Shown in pieces: positions 29,001-37,024 of a DNA stretch of 64,000 nt. Every line of letters begins with the position of its first letter. Position 1 is the first letter of the stretch. The position numbers and the translations under genes are program-made. Under the pieces are notes generated by a model. That model was not told where the DNA came from and made no database searches. It worked only from the letters and a program-made list of their open reading frames with translations. The DNA comes from Rhodobacteraceae bacterium EhC02 (GTDB taxonomy: Bacteria; Pseudomonadota; Alphaproteobacteria; Rhodobacterales; Rhodobacteraceae). Location: assembly GCA_001650895.1 (NCBI GenBank), contig LXYH01000034.1:69332-133331 (forward strand). Direction: 5' to 3'.

Positions 29001-29431
29001 ACGCGGCCCGGCTGGATCTTGCCGCGCAACAGCGCCTCGCCCGAGACGCCGACCTCGATCTCGCCCAGCGACATGATGGGCAACCCCTCGGCCGAGGCCA
29101 GCGACACGTCGCGCAGCCTGATCCGGGGCGTCCAGCCATCATCGACGATCATCACGAGGTCGGAAAACCCCAGTGTCAGCCCCGGCAGCGCCTCGGCCGC
29201 GCGGGATGCAATCCGGTCGCGCAGCCAGTCCGGGGCGACGATGGGCCGACTGACCAGCCATGACAGGGCCGTCCCCCCAAGCCCCACCAGCACCACCAGC
29301 ACCATGATCGTGCGCAGGACCGACCACATCATCGAGGCGGCAAGGCCACGGCCAGCCCGCCGCGCGGGCTGTGCTGCCTGCTCGTCCGGCGTGGACGCGC
29401 CTTGCGTGTTGTCCCGATCCTGCGATGTCAT
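26096..29431 (-). CDS. Giant AsmA/YhdP-like envelope protein (DUF3971-type)
   Basis: An 1111-residue protein with one N-terminal membrane segment ([27 protein letters not shown]) and a very long periplasmic part rich in alternating beta-strand-like sequence. The opening region after the anchor ([21 protein letters not shown]) and the C-terminal AsmA-like region ([30 protein letters not shown]...) place it among the AsmA-superfamily bridge proteins such as YhdP and TamB, which are thought to carry phospholipids between membranes. The start is uncertain: I use the ATG at 29431 (MTSQDRD), with a weak ribosome binding site; a start 33 bases further upstream is possible. Proline- and alanine-rich residues precede the anchor. 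Confidence 0.82.
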   Translation of the reverse strand: MTSQDRDNTQGASTPDEQAAQPARRAGRGLAASMMWSVLRTIMVLVVLVGLGGTALSWLVSRPIVAPDWLRDRIASRAAEALPGLTLGFSDLVMIVDDGWTPRIRLRDVSLASAEGLPIMSLGEIEVGVSGEALLRGKIQPGRVTLSGLRMTMRRMADGTFDLALGDALPPVERAPNPAALIEGLDNLLTQPRFAGLRVIDADNLGLRYEDARTGRAWQVDGGRLELRRDGDDLRLRGDVALLSGYDYATSLSMNYTGRIGTSAAQIGLSFEDITAVDLASQSSALAWLGVLRAPISGAMRVSVDEAGTPGPLSVALQIGQGVVQPSDEAAPIPFDAARAYMTFTPQTGQLAFDDLSVRSKWITARAEGHATIAALQDGWPASLLGQFRISDIIADPADLYETPVELEEALLDLRLDLEPFRLSLGQLTLFDRGQRLLLDGQVGITSDGWKVAVNGSMDAVLPERVLQLWPERVVPNTRNWVAENLHSARLHDIQLGWRRNPGGEDKLYLGFGFDGANVTYARDMPLLTDAAGQASLTGNRFVVSATRGRVTPPAGGTLDLAGTSFIIPDVRQRPARAQVRLVGQGSITAGLSMLDSPNLRLIEKAGRAVDLADGQAEVTALIDLPLIRPMAPSDLRFAVTARLRDVQSTQIMPGRTLRAAALDLRADTTSLSIGGKGLLGDVPFDATWSTTLKDNTRGESQVRGTVTLSQAFADEFRLDLPPGTFSGAAQGQIALDLSRDGTPRFNLTSDLAGLGLSVPPLGWSLPRASRGKLEVRGSLGTPVAVDRIALEAPGMNLTGAIEFTPEGQLGTARLDRVRAGDWLDAPVTLTGRGAGRVPAIAVTGGTADMRRSTLGGSDAGSAQSGGPLRVALDRLVITEGIALTGFRGDFTTNGGLDGNFRGSVNGEAEVVGRVVPMNGRSAFRIQSDTAGRVIAAAGLLPQARDGTLDMTLRPAAAPGSYDGTLRVDNLRLRDAPALAALINAVSVVGLLEQMNGAGLHFAEVEADFLLTPDRVVLRSGSAVGASLGVSMDGIYDVARKQMEFQGVFSPVYMINGIGSLLTRKGEGLIGFTYRLRGTPENPQVQLNPLSALAPGFLREVFRRPAPDATP

Positions 29432-29583
29432 CCCGATCCGGTCTGCCTGCCTGTCTGCGCCCATGGTCGGGGCATGGCTGCCCCGCCGTTGCGGCCCTGC
29501 CGCGCACGCGGCCTGACCTTGCCCCTTGTCACCTGTTATCAAATGCGCGCAAGGCCCTGTTCTGGCCCCTGTCCTGCATTTGT

Positions 29584-29648
29584 GGTGAAACTTGTGTTCA
29601 CCTGCCTTTATTGTCGCCTGTCACATCCTAATTTGAAACTCACAAATT
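29584..29648. promoter_or_regulatory. Two inverted repeats upstream of bcp
   Basis: GGTGAA-N7-TTCACC (29584-29602) and AATTTG-N7-CAAATT (29630-29648) have the same seven-base spacing and lie in the 247-base divergent region before bcp, the second ending 30 bases from its ATG. Both could be operators; the regulator is unknown. Confidence 0.35.
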
Positions 29649-29678
29649 CACCAACGCCGTTCACGGAAGGACACGAAT

Positions 29679-30140
29679 ATGCTCGCACCCCAGGATCAAG
29701 CCCCGGATTTCACCTTGCCGCGCGATGGCGGCGGCACTGTCAGCCTGTCGTCCCTGCGCCCGGCCCCGGTGGTCCTGTTCTTCTATCCGCGCGACGACAC
29801 GCCGGGTTGCACCACGGAAAACAAGGCCTTTTCCGACCTGCTGGACCAGTTCGCCGCCGCGGGCGTGCAGGTCTTCGGGATCTCGAAAGAGGATATCGTC
29901 AGCCATGACAAGTTCCGCGACAAGCATGGCCTGCGCGCGCCCTTGCTGTCGGATGCCGAAAGCTCGGTCTGCGAGGACTATGGGGTCTGGAAGGAAAAAT
30001 CCATGTATGGCAAGAAGTTCTTCGGCATCGAGCGCAGCACCTTCCTGATCGACGGCGAGGGCCGGATCGCCAGGATCTGGGCCAAGGTCAAGGTGCCCGG
30101 CCATGCCGAAGAGGTGCTGGAAGCCGCGAAGGCGCTGTAA
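29679..30140 (+). CDS. bcp: Bcp/PrxQ-type peroxiredoxin
   Basis: A 153-residue thioredoxin-fold peroxiredoxin that reduces hydroperoxides. The peroxidatic Cys44 lies in FYPRDDTPGCTTENKAFSD, the family active site. The resolving cysteine that E. coli Bcp has five residues further on is absent here; the other visible cysteine, in ESSVCEDYG, could take that role or the enzyme may be one-Cys. The lines GISKEDIVSHDKFRDKHGLRAPLLSD and ERSTFLIDGEGRI are typical. It starts at MLAPQDQAPDF with GGAAGGA upstream. The DUF455 gene follows 56 bases downstream. Confidence 0.93.
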   Translation: MLAPQDQAPDFTLPRDGGGTVSLSSLRPAPVVLFFYPRDDTPGCTTENKAFSDLLDQFAAAGVQVFGISKEDIVSHDKFRDKHGLRAPLLSDAESSVCEDYGVWKEKSMYGKKFFGIERSTFLIDGEGRIARIWAKVKVPGHAEEVLEAAKAL

Positions 30141-30152
30141 CGGCGCCTGCGA

Positions 30153-30200
30153 GAGGACGGGCAGGAAACGAGCGGGCAGGAAAAGGACGGGCGGGGATGA
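30153..30200 (+). repeat. Imperfect 16-base tandem units before the DUF455 gene
   Basis: Three adjacent 16-base units share a GCGGGCAGGAAA-like core (GAGGACGGGCAGGAAA, CGAGCGGGCAGGAAAA, then GGACGGGCGGGGATGA). The last contains the ribosome binding site and the DUF455 start codon, so the others look like duplicated purine-rich binding sites. Confidence 0.45.
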
Positions 30201-31021
30201 CGGGCAAGACATTGGCGCAGATGGCGGTCGAGGTTCTGACAACCGCCGACGGGCGCGCCAAGACCGCCCTGTCCCATGCCCATGCCGCCACCTGGCGCGC
30301 GGCGCGGGCGGCAGGCGACCCCTTGCCGATCGGGCGGGCCACGCCGCCCGACCACCCCGCGCGGCCCGCGGCGCCGGCGCTTCTGGATCCGCGCGATGTC
30401 CCGCGTCGCAAGCCCGGCAGCCCGCAGGGCCGCATCGCCATGCTGCATGCCGTGGCCCATATCGAACTGAACGCGGTCGATCTGCACTGGGATATCATCG
30501 CCCGTTTCACCGACACGCCGATGCCCTTGGGTTTCTATGATGACTGGGTCAAGGCGGCAGATGAGGAATCAAAGCATTTCAACCTGATATGCGACTGTCT
30601 TGAAGCACAGGGCAGCCATTACGGCGCACTGGCCGCCCATGCCGGCATGTGGCGCGCGGCCTCGGACACCGCGGATGACATCATGGGCCGGCTTGCCGTC
30701 GTGCCCATGGTGCTGGAAGCGCGGGGCCTTGATGTGACGCCCGGCATGATCGCGCATTTCGAAAAGGCCGGGGACGGCCGCACGGTCGATGCGCTGAACG
30801 TGATCTATGCCGAGGAAGTCAGCCATGTCGCCTATGGATCGAAGTGGTTTCACTTCCTGTGCGGACGCCACGACCTGGACCCGAAAGACGTGTTTCACGG
30901 CCTTGTCAGACGCTATTTCCACGGGCTGCTGAAAGCGCCCTTCAACGAGGAAAAGCGCGCCGAGGCGGGCCTTCCGCCCGATTTCTACTGGCCGCTGACC
31001 GAGGACATCCCCGCAGGCTGA
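30197..31021 (+). CDS. DUF455 ferritin-like protein
   Basis: A 274-residue DUF455 protein. The helical core carries the ferritin-like di-iron pattern: a His/Glu-containing helix (MLHAVAHIELNAVDLHWDII), a second carboxylate helix (DWVKAADEESKHFNLICDCL) and a later EEVSHVAYGSKWF. The fold is that of ferritin-like oxidases/hydroxylases such as MiaE, but the substrate is unknown. The N-terminal 80 residues are Ala/Pro-rich. It follows bcp on the same strand, so a role in oxidative metabolism is possible, as inference only. Confidence 0.85.
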   Translation: MTGKTLAQMAVEVLTTADGRAKTALSHAHAATWRAARAAGDPLPIGRATPPDHPARPAAPALLDPRDVPRRKPGSPQGRIAMLHAVAHIELNAVDLHWDIIARFTDTPMPLGFYDDWVKAADEESKHFNLICDCLEAQGSHYGALAAHAGMWRAASDTADDIMGRLAVVPMVLEARGLDVTPGMIAHFEKAGDGRTVDALNVIYAEEVSHVAYGSKWFHFLCGRHDLDPKDVFHGLVRRYFHGLLKAPFNEEKRAEAGLPPDFYWPLTEDIPAG

Positions 31022-31189
31022 TCACGAGTCGGCGGGTTCTTGCCCATTTTCAGGCATTTGCCCATCTCGTCCGCATTCTTGCCGCAAACGTCTTGCTCCA
31101 GCGGTCAGGTCTGTTTACCACCTCTTGAGGGGTTGGCCCGGTGGGGACCAAGCGGCCGCCCTTGTGGGGATGGAACAAGGGACAGACTG

Positions 31190-32533
31190 GTGAGGACAAG
31201 ACTGGCAATCCGGGTTCACGCGACACTCGAGCGTTGGTTTCCGGAAAGACGGCTGTTTCTGCGATCAGACACAGACACACGATTCATCCGGCTCAAGCCG
31301 GGCACGCAGCTGATCGCCTTTTCCGGCAGTGCCCTCGTGGTGGCCTGGGCAATCATCGCGACAGCGATCCTGCTTATGGACAGCATCGGATCGGGCAATT
31401 TCCGCGAACAGGCCAAACGGGATCAGCGCACCTACGAGATGCGACTGAACGTGCTGGCCTCGGAACGTGACGCGCGCGCCGCCGAGGCGTTGGCCGCGCA
31501 GGAGCGGTTCAACTCGGCCCTTGGCCAGATCTCGGTGATGCAGTCGCAATTGCTGCAATCCGAAACCCGTCGCCGCGAGATGGAGACCGGGATCGAGGTC
31601 ATCCAGACCACGCTGCGCCGCACCATGCGCGAGCGCGAGGCCGCGCGGGTCGAACTGGCCGCGCTCAGGGAACAGATGGAAGGCGGCACCGGCGGGAATG
31701 GCACGGTCATGGCCTCCAGCCCCGCCGCGGGCGAAGCGATCGACTTTCTGTCCATGGCACTGGCCGAAACCGCGGCCGAGCGCGACCTTGTGCGCGCCGA
31801 TGCCGAGGAGGCGCTGATCCGCGCCGACGAGATGGCCTTTGAGATCCGGCTGATGCAGGACCAGAACGACCAGATCTTCCGCCAGCTGGAAGAAGCGATG
31901 TCGGTCTCGGTCGCGCCGCTGGACAAGATGTTCCGCTCTGCCGGGCTCAATACGGAATCCATCATCAGCCAGGTCCGCCGTGGCTATTCCGGCCAGGGAG
32001 GTCCGTTGACTCCTTTGAGCTTTTCCACGCGGGGAGATGACACGATAACGCCCGACACGGAACGGGCCAACCGGATCCTCAACCAGATGGACCAGTTGAA
32101 CATCTACCGCATCGCCGCCCAAAAGGCGCCCTTTGCGACGCCGGTGAAATCGGGTTTCCGCTTCACCAGCGGTTTCGGCGTGCGGCGCGACCCCAAGACG
32201 GGCGGGCGGCGCATGCATGAAGGCGTCGATTTCGCAGGCCCCGTGGGCACGCCGCTTTATGCGACGGCCGATGGCACGGTGATCCATGCTGGCTGGCAGT
32301 CGGGCTATGGCCGCCTGGTCAAGATCCAGCACGAGTTCGGAATCGAGACGCGTTTCGCCCATTTGTCCAAAATTAACGTGAGCGTCGGACAAAGGGTATC
32401 GCGCGGGGACCGTATCGGTGATATGGGAGCCTCTGGGCGTGTGACTGGCCCGCACCTGCACTACGAAGTGCGCGTGGGCGGACAGGCTGTCAATCCAATG
32501 ATCTATATCAAGGCTGCAAACGATGTTTTCTAA
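31190..32533 (+). CDS. M23 family peptidoglycan endopeptidase (DUF5930-like N-terminus)
   Basis: A 447-residue membrane-anchored M23 metallopeptidase. An N-terminal cytoplasmic stretch leads into one membrane segment (LIAFSGSALVVAWAIIATAILLM), a long coiled coil (about residues 70-270), and the C-terminal LytM domain. The zinc ligands are His343 and Asp347 in MHEGVDFAGP and His424 in HLHYEV, with His422 beside it. These enzymes cut peptidoglycan crosslinks or activate amidases at sites of growth and division. The start is a GTG at 31190, after GGGAC; an earlier start is possible. Its end overlaps the bactofilin gene by 11 bases. Confidence 0.88.
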   Translation: MRTRLAIRVHATLERWFPERRLFLRSDTDTRFIRLKPGTQLIAFSGSALVVAWAIIATAILLMDSIGSGNFREQAKRDQRTYEMRLNVLASERDARAAEALAAQERFNSALGQISVMQSQLLQSETRRREMETGIEVIQTTLRRTMREREAARVELAALREQMEGGTGGNGTVMASSPAAGEAIDFLSMALAETAAERDLVRADAEEALIRADEMAFEIRLMQDQNDQIFRQLEEAMSVSVAPLDKMFRSAGLNTESIISQVRRGYSGQGGPLTPLSFSTRGDDTITPDTERANRILNQMDQLNIYRIAAQKAPFATPVKSGFRFTSGFGVRRDPKTGGRRMHEGVDFAGPVGTPLYATADGTVIHAGWQSGYGRLVKIQHEFGIETRFAHLSKINVSVGQRVSRGDRIGDMGASGRVTGPHLHYEVRVGGQAVNPMIYIKAANDVF

Positions 32534-33017
32534 GAGCAAAATCAACGAGCCGGGCCCCAAGGCGCCCGAGGCCCCCAAACCGACGATGCCGGAAACCTCG
32601 GCCACTGCGCCCAATGACTTCAAGGCCAGCGCGCCGAAGCCGAAGCCGCCGGCCTCGGTTCTGTCCTCGGATCTGCACATCACGGGCAACCTCAAGACCT
32701 CGGGCGATATCCAGGTCGAAGGTTCGGTGGATGGTGACATCCGTGCGCATCTGCTGACCATCGGCGAGAGCGCGACCATCAAGGGCGAGGTTGTGGCCGA
32801 TGACGTGGTGATCAACGGCCGCATCGTGGGCCGCGTGCGTGGCCTGAAGGTGCGCCTGACATCGACCGCACGGGTCGAGGGCGACATCATCCACAAGACC
32901 ATCGCGATCGAATCCGGCGCGCATTTCGAAGGCTCGGTGCAGCGTCAGGACGATCCGCTGACGCCCAAGGGCAGCGCCCCTGCCCCCAAGGCCGCCGGGA
33001 CCGACAGCGCAAGCTGA
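32523..33017 (+). CDS. Bactofilin
   Basis: A 164-residue polymer-forming cytoskeletal protein. A Pro/Lys/Ala-rich N-terminal arm (residues 1-45) precedes the central bactofilin beta-helix (about 50-140), whose repeated six-residue turns are seen in LHITGNLKTSGDIQVEGSVDGDIRAHLLTIGESATIKGEVVADDV and onward, and a short Pro/Ala tail. Bactofilins form filaments that recruit cell wall enzymes. The preceding, overlapping M23 peptidase gene is the classic partner, so the two probably act together in shape or division. A strong terminator ends the operon. Confidence 0.93.
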   Translation: MFSKSKINEPGPKAPEAPKPTMPETSATAPNDFKASAPKPKPPASVLSSDLHITGNLKTSGDIQVEGSVDGDIRAHLLTIGESATIKGEVVADDVVINGRIVGRVRGLKVRLTSTARVEGDIIHKTIAIESGAHFEGSVQRQDDPLTPKGSAPAPKAAGTDSAS

Positions 33018-33036
33018 TCGCACGCAAAGACATGAG

Positions 33037-33072
33037 AAAGGCGCCGCTGCATCGCAGACGGCGCCTTTTTTT
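33037..33072 (+). terminator. Rho-independent terminator after the bactofilin gene
   Basis: AAAGGCGCCG / CGGCGCCTTT is a perfect ten-base-pair stem with a 12-base loop, followed by TTTT. It closes the M23-bactofilin operon and faces the convergent YaeQ gene. Confidence 0.9.
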
Positions 33073-33125
33073 CTGCCCGCGACCGGGGTGTTTGCGGGGT
33101 TTTATGCCCCCGGTGACACCCTGCC

Positions 33126-33671
33126 TCAGGCCGCCTGTTTCCATGTCAGCGGGCTGAGGTTGACGATGCTGTCCCCGACGCCGATCATGATATCGCCGTC
33201 CTGAATATTGATCTGGAGTTTCATGGCGCGGCTGGCCAGTTTTGCCAGTGCGAGCGTGTCATCCTCGGGGAAGCTGACGACCTGTAGATTTGCAAAACGG
33301 GTGGTGCTGGTCTTGATCTTGTCCCACCACATGTCGGCGGTTCTGCCACCATAGGGATAGACGATCACCTTGCCGGCCTTGCCACAGGATTGGCGGATCA
33401 CCTTTTCGCTGGGCAGCCCGAGGGCCACCCAGACATCCAGCTCGCCACTCAGGCTTTTTTGCCAGATATCCGGCTCGTCATCGGTGGACAGGCCCTTGGT
33501 CATTTCCAGATGCTCATGCGCATTGAGGGCAAAAGCGACGATCCGGATCATCAGCCGTTCATCCGTTTCGGAGGGATGTTTCGCGATGGTCAGCTTGTGC
33601 GTCTCGTAATAGTGGCGATCCATGTCAGAGACAGAGAGTTCAACCTTATAGATCGTGGCATTCTGCGCCAT
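33126..33671 (-). CDS. YaeQ family protein
   Basis: A 181-residue YaeQ protein, a PD-(D/E)XK nuclease-like fold of uncertain activity. The typical start MAQNATIYKVELSVSDMDRHYYETHKLTIAKHPSETDERLM is intact, and the LVWVALGLPSE-like region and IYPYGGRTADMWWDKIK segment follow. The frame continues upstream into non-typical sequence; I start at MAQNAT, whose ribosome binding site is modest. It is on the same strand as the HNH gene, 94 bases downstream of it. Confidence 0.9.
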   Translation of the reverse strand: MAQNATIYKVELSVSDMDRHYYETHKLTIAKHPSETDERLMIRIVAFALNAHEHLEMTKGLSTDDEPDIWQKSLSGELDVWVALGLPSEKVIRQSCGKAGKVIVYPYGGRTADMWWDKIKTSTTRFANLQVVSFPEDDTLALAKLASRAMKLQINIQDGDIMIGVGDSIVNLSPLTWKQAA

Positions 33672-33765
33672 GTCATGTCCCAAACCTGCGAGGATGGCCA
33701 TGCCTACTGCGTTTGGTGGCCCTGTGAAAGCGTATAAGACTGGGCGATGCGATAGGAGCCGTCGA

Positions 33766-34350
33766 TCACGCCTCGAGTTCGGCATCCCAGTAGAGATAGT
33801 CCATCCAGCTTTCATGCAGGTGGTTCGGCGGGAACTTGCGGCCCATGTTGCGCAATTCCTCGGCCCCCGGCGCGCGCGGCGGTTTGCGCAGGTGCATGCC
33901 CGCATGGCGCAGGGATTTCGCACCCTTGCGCAGGTTGCACGGCGCGCAGGCAGCGACCACGTTCTGCCAGCTGGTGATACCGCCCGACGCGCGGGGCACC
34001 ACGTGATCGAAGGTCAGATCACCCTTGGCACCGCAGTACTGACAGCTGAATTCGTCCCGCAGAAAAAGATTGAAGCGCGTGAAGGCCACGCGCTTCTGGG
34101 GTTTGACGTAATCCTTGAGCACCACGACCGAGGGAAGCCTGAACACCGTGCTGGGGCTTCGCACCACGTGGTCGTATTCGGCCACGATATCGACCCGGTC
34201 CAGCCAGGCCGCCTTGACCGCCTCCTGCCAGGGCCACAGCGACAGCGGGTAATAGGACAAGGGCCGGTAATCCGCGTTCAGCACCAGCGCCGGATGATTC
34301 CGCAGCATGGCCGGTTCCCTGACGAATTCTGTTCTGAAGTCTCCATTCAT
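33766..34350 (-). CDS. HNH endonuclease
   Basis: A 194-residue HNH nuclease with the zinc-ribbon form of the motif: CQYCGAKGDLTFDHVVPRASGG, followed by WQNVVAACAPCNLRKGA, so two CxxC-type pairs frame the His-Asn-His residues. The N-terminal part (LVLNADYRPLSYYPLSLWPWQEAVKAAWLDRV) is the conserved region of a widespread single-gene chromosomal family rather than of a phage or restriction HNH. The target is unknown. The start at 34350 is preceded by GGGGAG; a TTG nine bases earlier is too close to it. An inverted repeat lies 47 bases upstream. Confidence 0.87.
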   Translation of the reverse strand: MNGDFRTEFVREPAMLRNHPALVLNADYRPLSYYPLSLWPWQEAVKAAWLDRVDIVAEYDHVVRSPSTVFRLPSVVVLKDYVKPQKRVAFTRFNLFLRDEFSCQYCGAKGDLTFDHVVPRASGGITSWQNVVAACAPCNLRKGAKSLRHAGMHLRKPPRAPGAEELRNMGRKFPPNHLHESWMDYLYWDAELEA

Positions 34351-34396
34351 CTGGCGCAAAGCTCCCCTGCCCTGTCTGCCGCTACCTGGCTCCAGA

Positions 34397-34410
34397 GCGG
34401 GTGCACCCGC
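34397..34410. promoter_or_regulatory. 14-base perfect palindrome upstream of the HNH gene
   Basis: GCGGGTGCACCCGC is a fully self-complementary 14-mer, 47 bases before the HNH start codon and downstream of a TATATA element read on the minus strand. It could be an operator or a hairpin; nothing more can be said. Confidence 0.35.
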
Positions 34411-34529
34411 CCCGTCATGGCATGACTATATATCGTGGCACGCATCCGGCAAGCCCCATTACCTGCCCCCGCCCTGCGACAGGTAGCCCGGTCATGCAAC
34501 AGGCAGATGACAGATGAAACGGTAGCCGG

Positions 34530-35195
34530 TCAGAGGGAAAGCTTGTCACGCATGAAGGCCAGCGCCACCGACAGCCCGTCCGGGGCGATGCCATGGGCGG
34601 TGCCCTTCATGATATGGGCAAAGACTTCGGTGAAGCCTGCATCCTGCAGCGCCTGGGCCGCCTGGGGCAGCGATTGCACCGGCACGACATCATCGGCATC
34701 GCCATGCACCAGCAAGACCGGCATGCGGCTGACGGTCTCATCCGGCAGAAGGTCGGGCTGCAGCAGGCGCCCCGAGAAGGCGATGACCCCGGCAACCGGG
34801 TCCTCGCGGCGCGGGGCCACGTGCAGCGACATCATCGAGCCCTGCGAAAAGCCCAGAAGAACCATCTGTTCGGGCAGCAGATCCTCGTCCACCAGGATAC
34901 CATCCAGAAAGGCGTTCAGATCCTCTACCGCGGCCTGCATGCCGCGCGCGGCCTCTTCCTCGGAGGAGCCGTCGATCCAGGGGATCGGGAACCACTGATA
35001 GCCGAAGGGCGCACCGGCGCAGGATTCAGGCGCATCGGGCGCGACGAACAGCGTGTCGGGCAGATGTTCGCCCAAAGGGTCGGCAAGGCCCAGCAGATCG
35101 GCACCGTTGGCGCCATAGCCGTGCAGGAACACCACGACCGAGCGTGTCTCGCCCGAGAGCGCTTCGCGCCGCTGTGCATTCAATCCCCGTGTCAT
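34530..35195 (-). CDS. Phospholipase/carboxylesterase (alpha/beta hydrolase)
   Basis: A 221-residue serine esterase of the phospholipase/carboxylesterase (Abhydrolase_2) family. The oxyanion-hole segment VVFLHGYGANGADL, the nucleophile Ser117 in GFSQGS, the aspartate in HGDADDVVPV and the histidine in GTAHGIAPDG make a complete triad. Length and motifs fit the short-chain acyl esterase/thioesterase type. The ATG at 35195 overlaps the stop of the AlkA-like gene by four bases (ATGA), so the two genes form one unit. The substrate is unknown. Confidence 0.9.
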   Translation of the reverse strand: MTRGLNAQRREALSGETRSVVVFLHGYGANGADLLGLADPLGEHLPDTLFVAPDAPESCAGAPFGYQWFPIPWIDGSSEEEAARGMQAAVEDLNAFLDGILVDEDLLPEQMVLLGFSQGSMMSLHVAPRREDPVAGVIAFSGRLLQPDLLPDETVSRMPVLLVHGDADDVVPVQSLPQAAQALQDAGFTEVFAHIMKGTAHGIAPDGLSVALAFMRDKLSL

Positions 35196-35821
35196 GCGAT
35201 GCCTTCCTTCTGCTTTTGCACATGGTAGTAGGCCCAAAGCATGCGCGCTGCAACCGATCGCCACGGGCTCCAGCGTGTTGCCATCTGCCGCAACGCGGCC
35301 TCGCGCGGGCGGTCGGGCAGATCATAGAGCATCCGCGCCCCTTCCTGCAGGGCCAGATCACCGGGTGCAAAGACATCGGCGCGGCCAAGGCTGAACATGG
35401 CATAGATCTCGGCGGTCCAGACCCCGATTCCTTTGACGGCGACAAGCGTGCTGATCACCGCGTCGGTGGGGGCTTCGCGCAGCGCATCATAGTCGATGGC
35501 GGCCTCGGCCAAGGCGCGGGCATAGACCGCCTTTTGCCGGCTGAGGCCATGGGCGCGCAGCGCGTCATCGGTTTGCGCGGCCACGGCTTGGGGTGTGGTC
35601 AAACCCGCCGCCTCAAGCCGGCCCCAGATCGCGCGGGCCGAGGCGACGCTGACCTGCTGGCTGACGATGGCGCTGAAAAGCTGCGCGAAACCGTCGGGGC
35701 GACGGCGCAGCGGCAAGGGGCCGGTCGCGGCATAGGCGCGGGCCATCTGCGGGTCCGCCCGGCACAGCCAATCGACCCCCTCGGCCACGCAGGCGTCCGC
35801 GCGAATGATGCGCCCGGTCAT
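35192..35821 (-). CDS. AlkA-like DNA-3-methyladenine glycosylase
   Basis: A 209-residue HhH-GPD base excision glycosylase. The helix-hairpin-helix and catalytic region LVAVKGIGVWTAEIYAMFSLGRADVFAPGDLAL carries the conserved Asp of the GPD motif. The N-terminal half (FAQLFSAIVSQQVSVASARAIWGRL) is the usual AlkA/MAG core without the extra N-terminal domain of E. coli AlkA. It should remove alkylated purines from DNA. It lies directly before the esterase gene, with coupled stop and start codons. Confidence 0.88.
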   Translation of the reverse strand: MTGRIIRADACVAEGVDWLCRADPQMARAYAATGPLPLRRRPDGFAQLFSAIVSQQVSVASARAIWGRLEAAGLTTPQAVAAQTDDALRAHGLSRQKAVYARALAEAAIDYDALREAPTDAVISTLVAVKGIGVWTAEIYAMFSLGRADVFAPGDLALQEGARMLYDLPDRPREAALRQMATRWSPWRSVAARMLWAYYHVQKQKEGIA

Positions 35822-36130
35822 CGGAGCGCCTTTCGGGACGAATCAGGCTGTCTTGCTGTCTGTCTCATGCCGGAACACTATCCCAATGGCGGCCCGAGGC
35901 CAGTCCGGGCTGCAGATCCGGGGCAAACCGGGGGTGCCTCGAGAAAAGACCGGGCTTCCCCCGGCAGGCTGCCTGCTGGCATGTTCTTGTGCCCGACATG
36001 GTCGGTCGAAAACCAGTTTCGGAAATACATGACCCTATCCGGGAAATATTCCCGTCCAATCCCGTTCTGCCGGGCAGTTCGGCAAACAAAACCGCTTTAT
36101 TTGCATTCTCAACGGGACAATATTCCCCGC
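35822..36130. other. 309-base intergenic region upstream of cobA
   Basis: No gene is supportable here. An in-frame extension of cobA through this interval has no domain-like sequence. I compared the region with cobalamin and SAM riboswitch consensus features by eye and found no B12 box or aptamer core. The AT-rich last third holds two related inverted repeats and probably the cobA promoter. Confidence 0.6.
36041..36129. promoter_or_regulatory. Two related inverted repeats before cobA
   Basis: CGGGAA-ATA-TTCCCG (36041-36055) is a perfect repeat. A looser copy, CGGGACAATATTCCCCG (36113-36129), ends one base before the cobA start codon and would cover its ribosome binding site. Both share CGGGA...TCCC arms with an AT centre, as expected of paired repressor sites. 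Confidence 0.45.
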
Positions 36131-36964
36131 ATGAGCAACATGTTCCCCCTTCCCAATGCGCAATGGCCGGTGATGAGTCCCGGCTCGGTCTGGCTGTGCG
36201 GTGCAGGTCCCGGCGATCCCGGCCTGCTGACCCTGCATGCGCTGAATGCGCTGCGGCAGGCGGATGTGGTGGTCTATGACGCGCTGGTCAGCCAGGACAT
36301 CCTGGACTGGGCCCCGCAGGCGGAACTGGAATACGCGGGAAAACGCGGCGGCAAGCCTTCGGCGCAGCAGGATGACATCACGCGGCGGCTGGTTGATCTG
36401 GCGCGCCGGGGCAAGCGGGTCCTCAGGCTGAAGGGTGGCGATCCTTTCGTCTTTGGCCGCGGCGGAGAAGAGGCCCAGACCCTGATCGGCGCGGGTATCC
36501 AGGTGCGCATCATTCCCGGCATCACCGCGGGGATCGGCGGGCTGGCCTATGCGGGCATTCCGGTCACGCACCGGACGGTCAACCAGTCGGTGACCTTCGT
36601 GACCGGCCATGACGCCACCGGCGACACACCGACCAGCCTTGACTGGGACGGGATCGCCAAGGGCAGCCAGATGATCGTGATCTACATGGGCATGAAACAT
36701 GTAGGCCAGATCGCCGCCCGCCTGATCGGTGCAGGGCGCAGCCCGGACGAACCTGCAGCCGTCGTCGTCTCGGCCACCACCGCGAAACAGCAGGTGCTGG
36801 ACACGACGCTGGGCCGGATGGAGGCCGATATCGCCGCATCCGGGCTGGAGCCGCCCGCGATCCTGTGCATCGGCGAAGGCGTGCGCCTGCGCGAGGGTCT
36901 GGACTGGCAGGCGCTGGCGGTGGGCTTGTCGCCCGCGCTGCGCCCCGCGATGGCCGCCTGCTAG
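36131..36964 (+). CDS. cobA: Uroporphyrinogen-III C-methyltransferase
   Basis: A 277-residue SUMT that methylates uroporphyrinogen III at C2 and C7 with SAM to give precorrin-2, the branch point to cobalamin and siroheme. The signature VWLCGAGPGDPGLLTLHALNALRQADVVVYDALVS is N-terminal, LKGGDPFVFGRGGEEAQ is the second conserved block, and IPGITAGIGGLAYAGIPVTHR follows. It is the single-domain form, without the CysG dehydrogenase/ferrochelatase part. The start at 36131 has a weak binding site within an inverted repeat. An MFS gene follows 60 bases downstream. Confidence 0.94.
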   Translation: MSNMFPLPNAQWPVMSPGSVWLCGAGPGDPGLLTLHALNALRQADVVVYDALVSQDILDWAPQAELEYAGKRGGKPSAQQDDITRRLVDLARRGKRVLRLKGGDPFVFGRGGEEAQTLIGAGIQVRIIPGITAGIGGLAYAGIPVTHRTVNQSVTFVTGHDATGDTPTSLDWDGIAKGSQMIVIYMGMKHVGQIAARLIGAGRSPDEPAAVVVSATTAKQQVLDTTLGRMEADIAASGLEPPAILCIGEGVRLREGLDWQALAVGLSPALRPAMAAC

Positions 36965-37024
36965 ACCGGACAGGGCGGCATTATCGCCCTTGCGGCTGAG
37001 CAGCGCGCGGTCTAGCACTTTCGC

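Noticed and set aside
31076-31090. A third copy of the conserved gene-end tail near the M23 gene
   Set aside because: Only TTCTTGCCGCAAA matches; the rest of the tail and the adjoining hairpin are missing, so chance similarity is likely.
33766-35821. A defence island made of the HNH nuclease, YaeQ and AlkA-like genes
   Set aside because: Each belongs to a widespread chromosomal housekeeping family; there is no restriction, toxin, NTPase or mobility partner, and composition matches the surroundings.
35822-36130. Cobalamin or SAM riboswitch upstream of cobA
   Set aside because: The GC-rich segment can fold, but I found no B12 box or SAM aptamer core on either strand. A covariance-model search would settle it.
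35867-36130. An 88-codon N-terminal extension of cobA
   Set aside because: The frame is open, but the sequence is unlike SUMT, crosses inverted repeats and AT-rich promoter-like DNA, and the normal SUMT domain begins shortly after the ATG at 36131.
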